Below, piece after piece: positions 54,643-64,000 of a stretch of 64,000 nt of DNA (its first letter is position 1; each line of letters starts with the position of its first letter). The notes under the pieces are model-generated. The model did no database searches and was not told the origin of the DNA. It was given only the letters and a program-made list of their open reading frames with translations. Made by a program: the position numbers and the translations under genes. The stretch spans positions 3,162,001 to 3,226,000 of the forward strand of contig NZ_CP130427.1 in assembly GCF_030518795.1 (NCBI RefSeq). Direction: 5' to 3'. The stretch is from Micromonospora sp. NBRC 110009 (GTDB taxonomy: Bacteria > Actinomycetota > Actinomycetes > Mycobacteriales > Micromonosporaceae).

Positions 54643-55654
54643 TCAGGCGGCCGGGCGTACCTCGGCGAAGTGGCACGCCGAGGGGTGCGGGTCCGCCGCG
54701 CGGAGCACCGTGTGCGGCTCCTGCTTGGCGCAGATCTCCTGGGCCTTCCAGCAGCGGGTGCGGAACCGGCAGCCGGACGGCGGGTCGGCCGGGCTCGGCA
54801 CGTCGCCGGTGAGCCGGATGATGTTCCGCTCGTTCCGGGCGTCCGGGTCGGGCACCGGCACCGCCGAGAGCAGCGCCTGGGTGTACGGGTGGGTGGCCCG
54901 CTCGTAGATCTCCTCCTCGGTGCCGATCTCCACGATCTTGCCGAGGTACATCACCGCGACCCGGTCCGAGATGTGCCGGACCACCGACAGGTCGTGCGCG
55001 ATGAAGATGTACGACAGCCCGAACTCGTCCTGGAGCTGCTCCAGCAGGTTGATCACCTGGGCCTGGATCGACACGTCCAGGGCGGACACCGGCTCGTCGC
55101 AGACGATGATCTCGGGCCGCAGGGCGAGCGCCCGGGCGATGCCGATGCGCTGCCGCTGACCGCCGGAGAACTGGTGCGGGTAGCGGTTGATGTGCTCGGG
55201 GTTGAGGCCGACCACGTCCAGCAGCTCCTGGACCCGGCGCTGCTTGCTGCCCTTCGGGGCCGCCTCGGGGTGGATGGCGAACGGCTCGCCGATGATGTCG
55301 CCGACCGTCATCCGCGGGTTCAGCGAGGTGTACGGATCCTGCATCACCATCTGCATGTTCCGGCGCAGCCGGCGCAGCTCCGACCCGGAGGCCTTGAACA
55401 GGTCCTTCCCCTCCAGGGTGGCCCGGCCGGCGGTCGGCGTCTCCAGCCGCATGAGCAGCCGGGCGAGGGTGGACTTGCCGCAGCCGGACTCGCCGACCAC
55501 GCCGAGCGTCTCGCCCCGGCGCAGCTCGAAGCTGACCCCGTCGACGGCCTTGACCGCGCCGGTCTGCTTCTTGAACAGCACCCCCTGGCTGATCGGGAAG
55601 TGCTTGACCACGTTGTTGACCTCGAGAATGGTCTCGCCGCGGACCTTGGTCGGG

Positions 55655-55671
<17 letters not shown>
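54643..55671 (-). CDS. Peptide ABC importer ATPase, DppF/OppF type, system 2
   Basis: 342 residues. Walker [15 protein letters not shown], signature [12 protein letters not shown], Walker [15 protein letters not shown] and the C-terminal [15 protein letters not shown] segment. Closely related to the same-type subunit of system 1. The ATG at 55669-55671 lies six bases after AGGAGG; the GTG one codon before is less well spaced. It overlaps the preceding ATPase gene by 17 bases. Last gene of the operon. Confidence 0.94.
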
Positions 55672-56692
<1,021 letters not shown>

Positions 56693-56699
56693 CAGGGTC

Positions 56700-57656
56700 T
56701 CACCGCAGCTTCGGGTCGAAGGCGTCGCGGATCGCGTCGCCCAGCATGATGAAGGCGAGCACGGTCAGCGCGAGGAACGCCGAGGGGACGATCAGCGGGG
56801 TCGCCGACTCCCGCATGTGGATGCGGCCGGTGTCGATGTCCTGGCCCCAGGAGATGGTCGGGGCCTTCAGGCCGATGCCGAGGAAGCTCAGCGTCGCCTC
56901 GGCGGCGATGAACGAGCCGAGCGCGATGGTCAGCACCACGATGGCCGGGGCGAGCGCGTTCGGCAGGATGTGCCGCCACATGATCCGGCCGTTGCGGGCG
57001 CCGAGCATGCGGGCCGCGGCGACGTAGTCCTGCTCCTTGGCGGTGATCACCGAGGAGCGCACCACTCGGGCCGCGGTGGTCCAGCCGAGCACCGCCAGCA
57101 CGAAGATCACCGCGAACAGCCGGACGTTGTCGCTGCTGGTGCTCACCCGCTTGAGCAGCACGATCGCGGCGAGCAGCAGCGGGATGCCGAGCACGATGTC
57201 GATCACGCGGGAGAGCACCGCGTCCACCCAGCCGCCGAAGTAGCCGGCGAGCATGCCGACGAGCAGCGCGATGACGCCGGTGGCCAGCGCGGCGAGGGCG
57301 CCCACCAGCAGCGACGCCCGCGTGCCGTAGACCGCCCGGGCGTAGACGTCGCAGCCCTGGAAGTCGTACCCGAAGATGGCTCCGCCGGACGGCCCGGCGT
57401 GCTGCCGGGAGAGCAGGCAGTCGCGCGGGTCGTTGGCGGTGAACAGCGACGGCACGACGGCCATCGCGGCGACCAGCACGACCAGGGCCAGGCTGATCCA
57501 GAAGATCGGGTTGCGGCGTAGGTCCCGCCAGGCGTCGCCGGCCAGGCTGCGCGGCTTCTGCGGCACGCCGACCTGGTTGGGCGTGCCCGGCTCGCCGGAG
57601 ACGCCCCGCCGCGCGGCCTGGTTCTCCGTGGCCGCCACGGTCTCGAAATCACTCAT
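56700..57656 (-). CDS. Peptide ABC importer permease, DppC/OppC type, system 2
   Basis: 318 residues: cytoplasmic head with KPRSLAGDAWRDLRRNPIFW, six membrane helices, an external loop with CLLSRQHAGPSGGAIFGYDF and the EAA loop EQDYVAAARMLGARNGRIMW. Overlaps the DppB-type gene by 8 bases. The head motif SLxGDAWRDLRR is shared with the system 1 subunit, so the two systems are paralogous. Confidence 0.94.
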   Translation of the reverse strand: MSDFETVAATENQAARRGVSGEPGTPNQVGVPQKPRSLAGDAWRDLRRNPIFWISLALVVLVAAMAVVPSLFTANDPRDCLLSRQHAGPSGGAIFGYDFQGCDVYARAVYGTRASLLVGALAALATGVIALLVGMLAGYFGGWVDAVLSRVIDIVLGIPLLLAAIVLLKRVSTSSDNVRLFAVIFVLAVLGWTTAARVVRSSVITAKEQDYVAAARMLGARNGRIMWRHILPNALAPAIVVLTIALGSFIAAEATLSFLGIGLKAPTISWGQDIDTGRIHMRESATPLIVPSAFLALTVLAFIMLGDAIRDAFDPKLR

Positions 57657-58587
57657 AGCGGATCCTCGGGTCGAGTACGGCGTACAGGACGTCCACCACC
57701 AGGTTGGAGATCAGGTAGACCACGACGAGCACGCTGACGATGCCCACCACCAGGGGGCCGTCCTCGGTGCGGATGCCGCGGAAGAGGTTGAAGCCGACGC
57801 CGGGGATGTTGAACACGCCCTCGGTGATGATCGCGCCGCTCATCAGGTTGCCCAACTCGACGCCGAGGAAGGTGACCACCGGGATGAGCGAGTTGCGCAG
57901 CACGTGGACGCTGACGATCCGCCGCTTGACCAGGCCCTTCGACCGGGCGGTCCGGACGTAGTCGGCGCGCAGGTTCTCCGCCACCGAGGTGCGGGTCAGC
58001 CGCAAGGCGGTGGCCAGCGACAGCGAGCCGAGCACGATGCCGGGCAGCAGCAGCGCGTAGAAGCTCGGTTGGGCCCCGGCGGTGGGCGGGAAGAGCTGCC
58101 ATTTCACGCCGAGGAAGTACTGGGCCAGCGGGGCGAGCACGATCGTCGGGATGCCGAGCACCAGCAGGGTGAGCACCAGGGTGGAGTTGTCGAAGATGCT
58201 GGCCCGCCGGATGCCCGCGATCACGCCGGCCGTGACGCCGAAGACGATGGCCACGGCGAGCGCGATCAGCGCCAGCTTCACGGTGACCGGCCAGGCCTGC
58301 TGAAGGATGTCGCCGATCTGCCGGCCGGTGAGCGACTGGCCCAGGTCGCCCTGGAGCAGGCTCTTCACGTAGTCGAAGTAGCGGTAGAAGAAGCCGCCCA
58401 CGCCGGTCTGGTCCAGGTGGTACTTCTGCGTGAGGTACGCCCGCTGGGCCGCCGTCACCGGCCGCTCCCCGGCGAGGGCCTGGATCGGGTCGCCCTGCCC
58501 GGCGAACATCAGCGCGTAGACGATCAGCGTGGTCCCGAAGAACGCGAGGACCATCTGCAGGAGGCGCCGCAGGATGAAGCGGAACAT
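57649..58587 (-). CDS. Peptide ABC importer permease, DppB/OppB type, system 2
   Basis: 312 residues, six membrane helices. Family start FRFILRRLLQMVLAFFGTTL and EAA loop RADYVRTARSKGLVKRRIVS. The ATG at 58585-58587 is used; the frame runs 50 codons further without a family match. A hairpin separates it from the binding-protein gene upstream. Confidence 0.94.
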   Translation of the reverse strand: MFRFILRRLLQMVLAFFGTTLIVYALMFAGQGDPIQALAGERPVTAAQRAYLTQKYHLDQTGVGGFFYRYFDYVKSLLQGDLGQSLTGRQIGDILQQAWPVTVKLALIALAVAIVFGVTAGVIAGIRRASIFDNSTLVLTLLVLGIPTIVLAPLAQYFLGVKWQLFPPTAGAQPSFYALLLPGIVLGSLSLATALRLTRTSVAENLRADYVRTARSKGLVKRRIVSVHVLRNSLIPVVTFLGVELGNLMSGAIITEGVFNIPGVGFNLFRGIRTEDGPLVVGIVSVLVVVYLISNLVVDVLYAVLDPRIRYE

Positions 58588-58779
58588 ACTTGCCAGTCTC
58601 TCCGGAAAAGTGCGAATGGGGCGCAGATCGACATCTCTGGCTGAACCGGAAAATTGGGATCGGCGCGTCCGGTCCGGTGGGGACCGGCGCCGAGACCGGC
58701 CCGGCGGGGTGCCAGCGAGCCGGACCGCCGCGTGCACGGGCCACCCGGGTCGCCCCGGGTGGCCCGTGCCACGATCAGC
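58588..58779. other. Gap between binding-protein and permease genes, system 2
   Basis: About 190 bp holding the hairpin at 58734-58769, the permease ribosome site (GGAGAG) and possibly a second promoter. Confidence 0.45.
58734..58769 (-). terminator. Hairpin between binding-protein and permease genes, system 2
   Basis: Perfect 16-bp arms (58734-58749, 58754-58769) with a TCGC loop, 10 bp after the binding-protein stop, without a T-run. Same placement as in system 1, suggesting expression of more binding protein than permease. Confidence 0.78.
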
Positions 58780-60387
58780 TCAGCTGGCCGCCTCGATCTT
58801 GACGAGGTTGACCCGCTGGAACAGGTCCATCTGGACGTTCTTGACCTTGGCGGAGTGCCCGTACACGTTCTCGCCGAAGCGGAGCGGGATCACCGGCATG
58901 TCCTTGGCCAGGATGTCCTCGGCCTGCTGGTACTTCTTGATCGCCTCTTCCTGGGTGGGCGCGGCCGAGCCCTCCTTGACCAGGCGGTCGAACTCCGGGT
59001 TGCTGTAGCCGTAGTAGTTCGACGAACCGTTGGTGCTGTAGAGCGGGCCGAGGTAGTCCTCCATCGAGGGGTAGTCCATGACCCAGCCCATCCGGAACAG
59101 ACCCACCGGCTGCTTCTTCTCGACCTTGGTCAGCAGGTCGGCGAACTTCGGCTCGGCCGAGCCGACGCAGTCGACGCCCAGGTTGGCCTTGAGCTGGTTG
59201 CAGGTCGCGTCGACCCAGTCCTTGTGACCGCCGTCCCCGTTGTAGGAGATGGTGATCTTCGACGGGCCGCCGGCGGCCTGGTAGAGCTTCTTGGCCTCGG
59301 TCGGGTTGAACTGACCCGCAGCACCCGTGGTGTTGTCCCGGTAGCCCGGCAGGACCGGCGAGACGAACGAGCGGGCCGACTGCTGCGAACCCTTGAAGAT
59401 CGACTTGGTGATCTCGTCACGGTCGATCGCCATCGAGATCGCCTTGCGCACGTCCGGGTTGCTGTAGTCCTTCTCGAAGGTGGGGAAGGCCAGGAACTGG
59501 AACGACGACATCGGGCTGGTCTGGTAGCGGTCGCCCAGGTCGCTCGGCGCGGTGCTCAGGTTCTCGGTCGGGATCGTCGGCAGCACGTCGAGGTTGTCCG
59601 ACTGCAGGTCCGAGTACGCCGCGGTGAGCTGCTGGTAGACCCGGAACTCGACGTCCTTCACCTTGGGCTTCTCGCCCGGGTACGCGTCGTAGCGCTCGAC
59701 GTCAATCTTGGCGTCGTGCTGCCAGGTGCCCTTGATCTTGAACGGACCCTGGCCGATCGGCGCCTGCTCGTACGAGTCGTTGAGCACGCCCGGCGCGGAG
59801 AACGCGGCCTTCGGCAGCGGATAGAACGCGGTGTAGCCGAGCATGGACTCGAAGTCGATGTACGGCTCGGCGAGCGTCACCTGGAAGCTCAGATCGTCCA
59901 GCTTCTTCAGGCCGGACATCGTCTTGGCCTTCGGCTTGTCACCCTGCAGGTCCTGGTAGCCCGCGATCTTCTCGAAGAAGTAGCTGGCGCCCTGGCCGTT
60001 GGGCGCGTACGCGCCGTAGTTCCAGGCGTTGATGTAGTCGTCGGACGTGACCTTCTCGCCGTTGTGGAAGGTGAACCCGTCCTTGAGCTTGATCGTCCAG
60101 ACCTTGTTGTTGTCGGACGGCGTCACCGACTGGGCCGCGACCTCGTACGGCTTGTTCTGCGCGTCGTAGTCGACGAGCGGGCTGAACAGGCCGGCGAGCA
60201 CCTGCGAGCCGGACGTTTCGGTGGTGTTGGTCGGAACCAGGTGCTGCGGCTCGGAAATCTGGATGCTGACCGCCGCATCCTGGCCGCTGCCGCTCGATCC
60301 GCCGTTCCCGCCGTTGCCGCAGGCCGTCAGGCCCAGCGTCACCACGAGCGGGAGGGCGGCCCAGGCGGCGAGTCTACGAACTCGCAT
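58780..60387 (-). CDS. Peptide ABC importer, substrate-binding lipoprotein (SBP_bac_5), system 2
   Basis: 535 residues. Lipoprotein signal ending GLTACG (lipid Cys C23), Gly/Ser linker, then the family 5 fold with WTIKLKDGFTFHNGEKVTSD and YINAWNYGAYAPNGQGASYF. It shares motifs such as LVPTNTTET and KTMSGLK with the protein of system 1, so they are paralogues that probably take different peptides. ATG start after GAGGAG. It leads the minus-strand operon with two permeases and two ATPases. Confidence 0.93.
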   Translation of the reverse strand: MRVRRLAAWAALPLVVTLGLTACGNGGNGGSSGSGQDAAVSIQISEPQHLVPTNTTETSGSQVLAGLFSPLVDYDAQNKPYEVAAQSVTPSDNNKVWTIKLKDGFTFHNGEKVTSDDYINAWNYGAYAPNGQGASYFFEKIAGYQDLQGDKPKAKTMSGLKKLDDLSFQVTLAEPYIDFESMLGYTAFYPLPKAAFSAPGVLNDSYEQAPIGQGPFKIKGTWQHDAKIDVERYDAYPGEKPKVKDVEFRVYQQLTAAYSDLQSDNLDVLPTIPTENLSTAPSDLGDRYQTSPMSSFQFLAFPTFEKDYSNPDVRKAISMAIDRDEITKSIFKGSQQSARSFVSPVLPGYRDNTTGAAGQFNPTEAKKLYQAAGGPSKITISYNGDGGHKDWVDATCNQLKANLGVDCVGSAEPKFADLLTKVEKKQPVGLFRMGWVMDYPSMEDYLGPLYSTNGSSNYYGYSNPEFDRLVKEGSAAPTQEEAIKKYQQAEDILAKDMPVIPLRFGENVYGHSAKVKNVQMDLFQRVNLVKIEAAS

Positions 60388-60800
60388 GGGAGTCTCCTCA
60401 TCTCCTCACAGTGCGCAGTCAGGCCCGACGCTGGGTAACGCTGCGCAACGCTCGGTAACGGTAGGTCGGTGGTCAGGCTTCGACAACGAAGCCATTGCGA
60501 TGCGATAACGGAGTCGGCATGGACTCCTTGTTGGCTGCCACGTGCTGTGGTAATGCCAAGCGACGTAACTCCTGCCCAGCCGGGCTGTCGCCCGGCGTCT
60601 TGCGGCACCCGTCGGGCCGCTCCGTCCCGGTCCTGCCCGCCTCGGCGGGCTGTCGGGTCTCGCCGGTTTCCGGGCGCCTGTCCGAGCCGAGGTGTGGAAA
60701 AGACCACAGGATGTGACTGTTAGTGACAATGGCCACGTAACAGATCGTGACCGTTTGCCGTCATCGGCCCGCCGGTTCGGCGGCGTGAGACGATCTGGTA
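60388..60800. promoter_or_regulatory. Divergent region between importer 2 and folD
   Basis: About 410 bp without a gene. It has repeated TAACG boxes (GGTAACGCTGC, CTCGGTAACGG near 60434-60461), GATAACGG at 60504-60511 shared with the promoter region of importer 1, a 7-bp hairpin at 60476-60493 and another GGAGTC/GACTCC pair near 60510-60527. These may be regulator sites or part of a long leader. Confidence 0.45.
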
Positions 60801-61664
60801 GTGACGGCGACGATCCTGGACGGCAAGGCGACCGCGGCGGAGATCAAGGACGAGCTGCGGACGCGGGTCAAGGCGCTGGCGGAACGGGGCATCACCCCCG
60901 GGCTCGGCACGGTCCTGGTCGGCGGCGATCCCGGCTCCCAGGCGTACGTGAACGGCAAGCACCGGGACTGCGCCGAGGTGGGCATCGCCTCGATCCGGCG
61001 CGAGCTGCCCGCGGACGCCACCCAGGAGCAGCTCGACGCGGTCCTGGCCGAGCTGAACGCCGACCCGGCGTGCCACGGCTACATCGTCCAGCTCCCGCTC
61101 CCGGTCCAGCTCGACACGCAGCGGGCGCTGGAGATGATCGACCCGGCCAAGGACGCGGACGGCCTGCACCCGGTCAACCTCGGCCGGCTGGTGCTCGGCT
61201 ACGAAGGGCCGCTGCCCTGCACCCCGCGGGGCATCGTCGAGCTGCTGCGCCGGCACGAGGTCCCGCTGCGCGGTGCGAAGGTGGCGGTGGTGGGCCGGGG
61301 CAACACCGTGGGCCGGCCGCTCGGCCTGCTGCTCACCCGCCGCAGCGAGAACGCCACCGTGACCCTCTGCCACACCGGCACGCTGGACCTGGCCGCGCAC
61401 ACCCGCGAGGCGGACATCGTGATCGTGGCGGCCGGGGTGCCGGGCCTGCTCACCGTCGACATGATCACGCCGGGCGCCACCGTGGTCGACGTGGGCATCA
61501 CCCGGGTGATCGGCGCCGACGGCAAGGGCCGCTACACCGGCGACGTCGACCCGGAGGTGGCCGAGGTGGCGGGCAAGCTGGTGCCGATGCCGGGCGGGGT
61601 CGGCCCGATGACCCGGGCCATGCTGCTGACCAACGTGGTGGAGCGCGCCGAGCAGCAGGTCTGA
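60801..61664 (+). CDS. folD: Methylenetetrahydrofolate dehydrogenase / cyclohydrolase
   Basis: 287 residues, standard length. Interconverts 5,10-methylene-, methenyl- and 10-formyl-THF, feeding PurN and PurH. Visible motifs: [18 protein letters not shown] with the catalytic Lys, [23 protein letters not shown], the Rossmann [16 protein letters not shown] and the closing [16 protein letters not shown] start at 60801; GACGAT six bases before may be a -10 for a leaderless mRNA. Confidence 0.96.
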   Translation: MTATILDGKATAAEIKDELRTRVKALAERGITPGLGTVLVGGDPGSQAYVNGKHRDCAEVGIASIRRELPADATQEQLDAVLAELNADPACHGYIVQLPLPVQLDTQRALEMIDPAKDADGLHPVNLGRLVLGYEGPLPCTPRGIVELLRRHEVPLRGAKVAVVGRGNTVGRPLGLLLTRRSENATVTLCHTGTLDLAAHTREADIVIVAAGVPGLLTVDMITPGATVVDVGITRVIGADGKGRYTGDVDPEVAEVAGKLVPMPGGVGPMTRAMLLTNVVERAEQQV

Positions 61665-61764
61665 CCGCCCAAGCACGCCATAACCGTCCGCCCCTGGCCC
61701 GATCGGTGCCAGGATGGCTGATACGGTCCGGAAAACCGACTGGTATCAGGGGAGTGGGACGACC

Positions 61765-62715
61765 ATGGGTAAGAAGGTCACTGTCGTCGGCGCCGGCTTC
61801 TACGGCTCCACCACCGCACAGCGCCTGGCCGAGTACGACGTCTTCGACACCGTCGTGATCACCGACATCGTGGAGGGCAAGCCGGCCGGTCTCGCGCTGG
61901 ACCTCAACCAGTCGCGCGCGGTCGAGGGCTTCGAGACCAAGGTCGTCGGCGTCACCACCGGCCCGAACGGCGAGGGCTACGAGGCCATCGAGGGCTCGGA
62001 CGTCGTCGTGATCACGGCCGGCCTGCCCCGCAAGCCGGGCATGAGCCGGATGGACCTGCTCGAGACCAACGCCAAGATCGTCCGTCAGGTCTCCGAGAAC
62101 GTCGCCAAGTACGCGCCGAACGCCGTCGTCATCGTCGTCTCCAACCCGCTCGACGAGATGACCGCGCTGGCCCAGCTCGCCACCCAGTTCCCGAAGAACC
62201 GGGTGCTCGGCCAGGCCGGCATGCTGGACACCGCCCGGTTCACCAACTTCGTGGCCGAGGCGCTGAACGTGCCGGTGAAGTCGGTGAAGACCCTGACCCT
62301 GGGCTCGCACGGCGACACCATGGTCCCGGTCCCCTCGAAGAGCACCGTGGACGGCAAGCCGCTGCGCGACGCCATGCCGGCCGAGCAGATTGAGGAGCTG
62401 GTCGTCAAGACCCGCAACGGTGGCGCCGAGGTCGTGGCGCTGCTGAAGACCGGCTCGGCGTACTACGCCCCGTCGGCCGCCGCCGCCCGGATGGCCAAGG
62501 CGGTCGCCGAGGACTCCGGCGAGATCCTGCCGGTGTGCGCCTGGGTCGACGGGCAGTACGGCATCTCCGGCGTCTACCTGGGCGTCGAGGCCGAGATCGG
62601 CGCCGAGGGCGTCAAGCGGGTCGTCGAGACCGACCTGGACGCCGACGAGTTGGCCGCCCTCAAGGCGGCCGCCGAGGCGGTCCGCGCCAAGCAGGGCGAC
62701 GTCGCCAACATGTGA
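61765..62715 (+). CDS. mdh: Malate dehydrogenase (LDH-like type)
   Basis: 316 residues. NAD-binding VTVVGAGFYGSTTAQRLAEY, substrate arginines in GLPRKPGMSRMDLL, SNPLDEMTALA and the catalytic histidine in GSHGDTMVPV. Oxidises malate to oxaloacetate in the citric acid cycle; icd lies 1 kb downstream. The ATG at 61765 follows GGGGAGTGGGAC; an in-frame ATG 17 codons earlier would add a segment not typical for the family. Confidence 0.95.
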   Translation: MGKKVTVVGAGFYGSTTAQRLAEYDVFDTVVITDIVEGKPAGLALDLNQSRAVEGFETKVVGVTTGPNGEGYEAIEGSDVVVITAGLPRKPGMSRMDLLETNAKIVRQVSENVAKYAPNAVVIVVSNPLDEMTALAQLATQFPKNRVLGQAGMLDTARFTNFVAEALNVPVKSVKTLTLGSHGDTMVPVPSKSTVDGKPLRDAMPAEQIEELVVKTRNGGAEVVALLKTGSAYYAPSAAAARMAKAVAEDSGEILPVCAWVDGQYGISGVYLGVEAEIGAEGVKRVVETDLDADELAALKAAAEAVRAKQGDVANM

Positions 62716-62729
62716 CCTGAGCACCTCCC

Positions 62730-62766
62730 GAAGGGGCGGGCCCGGCTACCGCCGGCCCGCCCCTTC
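62730..62766. terminator. Terminator between mdh and the MBL gene
   Basis: 11-bp outer arms (62730-62740, 62756-62766) continued by a CCGG/CCGG inner pair with a bulge. It overlaps the last codons of the convergent MBL gene. Confidence 0.65.
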
Positions 62767-63582
62767 GCCGTCCCGCTCCCCGCGGGAGGGGCGGGGGAGG
62801 GGGGTGAAGGGGTGGCCCAGGTGGGGGGTGGCGAGCGTGGCCGGGCCGCGGTGGGCGAGGGAGTCCAGGAGGCCGGTGCGGGAGGTGCGGGCCAGTGCGG
62901 GGTCCTCCTCGTGGGCGTAGGCGAGGGCCGGGTCGACGAGTTGAAGGGTGTGGACCAGGAGGTCGCCGGTGACCAGCAGGCGGTCGGCGCCGGAGTCGAC
63001 CAGCACGGACTGGTGGCCAGGGGTGTGTCCGGGCGTGGCGAGCAGGCGTACCCCGGGGGTGAGGTCGCGGTCTCCGTCGACCACCCGGAGCTGGCCGGCG
63101 GCGCGCAACGGGCCCAGGAGCCGGGCCGGCAGCTCGGGGTGGAACAACTCCAGCGCGGCCAGCTCGGCGCGCTGCACCAGATGGTCCGCGTTCGGAAAGA
63201 GCGGGCCCGCCCAGCCCACGTGGTCGGTGTGCAGGTGGGTGAGCACCACGGTGCGCACGTCCGCCGGGTCGATGCCGGCGGCGGCCAGTTCCTCGGGGAG
63301 CCGCCCGGGCACCGGCGCCCAGCTCGCCGCGAGCGCCTCGGCCGGGCCGATCCCGGCGTCGACCAGGGTCACCGGCCCGTCCCCGGCACGCAGCGCGAAG
63401 CAGCGGAACGGCAGCCACCAGCGGCCGTCCGGAGTGACCGTCTCGGGGTCCCGCCGGTCCGCCTCCCGCCACTGCGCCGGGGTGGCGTCCGGGAACGCCT
63501 CCTCGCGGGGTTGGAAGAAGGGACCCGCCCCGTCGGGCAGGGCGGTGACCGTGATAGACCCGACCGTGTGAGTCAGCGGCAT
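62746..63582 (-). CDS. Metallo-beta-lactamase-fold hydrolase
   Basis: 278 residues. The metal site is HLHTDH at 116-121, with a later TPGHTPGHQSVLV histidine and VTGDLLVHTL aspartate, the pattern of lactonase/glyoxalase II-like MBL enzymes. The substrate is unknown; N-acyl lactone or thioester hydrolysis are possible. The ATG at 63580-63582 is used. There is no ribosome site, but CATCCT six bases upstream fits a leaderless mRNA. The open frame extends 67 codons further, overlapping icd, and is rejected. Confidence 0.88.
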   Translation of the reverse strand: MPLTHTVGSITVTALPDGAGPFFQPREEAFPDATPAQWREADRRDPETVTPDGRWWLPFRCFALRAGDGPVTLVDAGIGPAEALAASWAPVPGRLPEELAAAGIDPADVRTVVLTHLHTDHVGWAGPLFPNADHLVQRAELAALELFHPELPARLLGPLRAAGQLRVVDGDRDLTPGVRLLATPGHTPGHQSVLVDSGADRLLVTGDLLVHTLQLVDPALAYAHEEDPALARTSRTGLLDSLAHRGPATLATPHLGHPFTPLPRPSRGERDGEGAGRR

Positions 63583-63666
63583 CCGGGAAGGATGCCACCG
63601 CGGCCCGTCCCGGGCGACCCCGCGTCCGGCGCGGGGTGAGGCCGGCTGGGGAGCCCCGGTCCGTTT

Positions 63667-63684
63667 GCAGTACGCTCGTACTGC
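63667..63684 (+). promoter_or_regulatory. Operator-like palindrome before icd
   Basis: GCAGTACG and CGTACTGC form a perfect 18-bp inverted repeat with a 2-bp centre, 35 bp before the icd start and overlapping a TTGCAG -35-like box. It may bind a dimeric regulator of icd. Confidence 0.45.
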
Positions 63685-63718
63685 TTGAGCACGTGTCCCC
63701 CGAGAGGAGCGCCGGCCG

Positions 63719-64000
63719 ATGGCGAAGATCAAGGTAAACAACCCGGTCGTGGAAATCGACGGCGACGAGATGACCCGGATCATCTGGAAGCAGATCCGGG
63801 AGCAGCTGATCCTGCCGTACCTCGACGTCGACCTGCACTACTACGACCTGTCGATCCAGCACCGCGACGCCACCGACGACCAGGTCACCGTCGACGCCGC
63901 CAACGCCATCAAGGAGCACGGCGTCGGCGTCAAGTGCGCCACCATCACCCCGGACGAGGCCCGGGTGGAGGAGTTCGGCCTGAAGAAGATGTGGCGGTCG
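63719..64000 (+). CDS. icd: NADP-dependent isocitrate dehydrogenase, N-terminal part
   Basis: The first 94 residues are in the window. The start [20 protein letters not shown] then W, followed by [16 protein letters not shown], is that of the eukaryote-like homodimeric NADP enzyme. It decarboxylates isocitrate to 2-oxoglutarate. ATG start after GAGAGGAG. The catalytic part lies beyond the window edge. Confidence 0.93.
   Translation, partial: MAKIKVNNPVVEIDGDEMTRIIWKQIREQLILPYLDVDLHYYDLSIQHRDATDDQVTVDAANAIKEHGVGVKCATITPDEARVEEFGLKKMWRS

Overview
The window reads as chromosomal DNA of a high-GC actinobacterium of the Micromonosporaceae type. The evidence is the very high G+C, the frequent GTG starts, WhiD- and BldM-like developmental regulators, a dispersed GGGGCCCC-centred repeat that I associate with Micromonospora, and a gene order that matches my memory of the Streptomyces whiD-bldM-guaB to mdh region (also seen in part around mycobacterial whiB3-guaB2-guaB3-choD-guaA). 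No rRNA, tRNA, CRISPR array, insertion sequence or phage gene was seen. Both edges cut genes: a LysR regulator on the left and isocitrate dehydrogenase (icd) on the right.

Layout: 0-5.2 kb, regulators (LysR, whiD, bldM), a DUF5319 protein and the IMP dehydrogenase pair guaB-guaB3. 5.2-9.4 kb, two tandem M1 metallopeptidase lipoproteins and an LCP-family cell-wall ligase. 9.4-13.2 kb, a ChoD-like GMC oxidoreductase, guaA and a PspC protein. 13.3-18 kb, two double-Nudix proteins and the phosphatidylethanolamine pathway (pssA, psd). 18-22.4 kb, an envelope-stress module (two membrane proteins on the minus strand, divergent from a PspC-domain histidine kinase and a NarL-type regulator). 22.4-29.4 kb, a PIG-L deacetylase and a complete oligopeptide ABC importer operon. 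29.4-36.3 kb, an accessory island described below. 36.4-42.1 kb, chorismate mutase behind an aromatic attenuator, a PcrA/UvrD helicase, two M23 peptidases and an IcmB-like B12 protein. 42.5-51 kb, a Pro/Trp repeat membrane protein, sucCD, small membrane proteins, a DUF6350 protein and purN-purH. 51-60.4 kb, a secreted hypothetical protein, a beta-propeller protein and a second complete peptide importer on the minus strand. 60.8-64 kb, folD, mdh, an MBL hydrolase and icd.

The standout is the island at 29.4-36.3 kb. A divergent promoter separates a SARP/NB-ARC/TPR regulator plus a MauE-type membrane redox protein (minus strand) from a 62-residue precursor peptide, a TlpA/MauD-like membrane thioredoxin (CPAC), a one-piece ABC exporter and an S26 signal peptidase (plus strand). 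The precursor ends in a Tyr-rich segment with six cysteines in a C-C-CC-C-C (knottin-like) pattern, preceded by an Ala-Ser-Ala site suited to a signal peptidase. I infer a dedicated system that makes, oxidatively folds, exports and trims a disulfide-rich peptide. It is not a family I can name. TTA codons occur in the regulator and the signal peptidase, and a strong hairpin lies just behind the precursor gene.

Other points of interest are a Phe/Tyr-rich leader peptide with terminator and antiterminator in front of chorismate mutase, a sigmaR-type promoter in front of pssA, several promoters placed for leaderless mRNAs, a psd gene fused to an N-terminal methyltransferase-like domain, and hairpins separating each peptide-binding protein gene from its permease genes.
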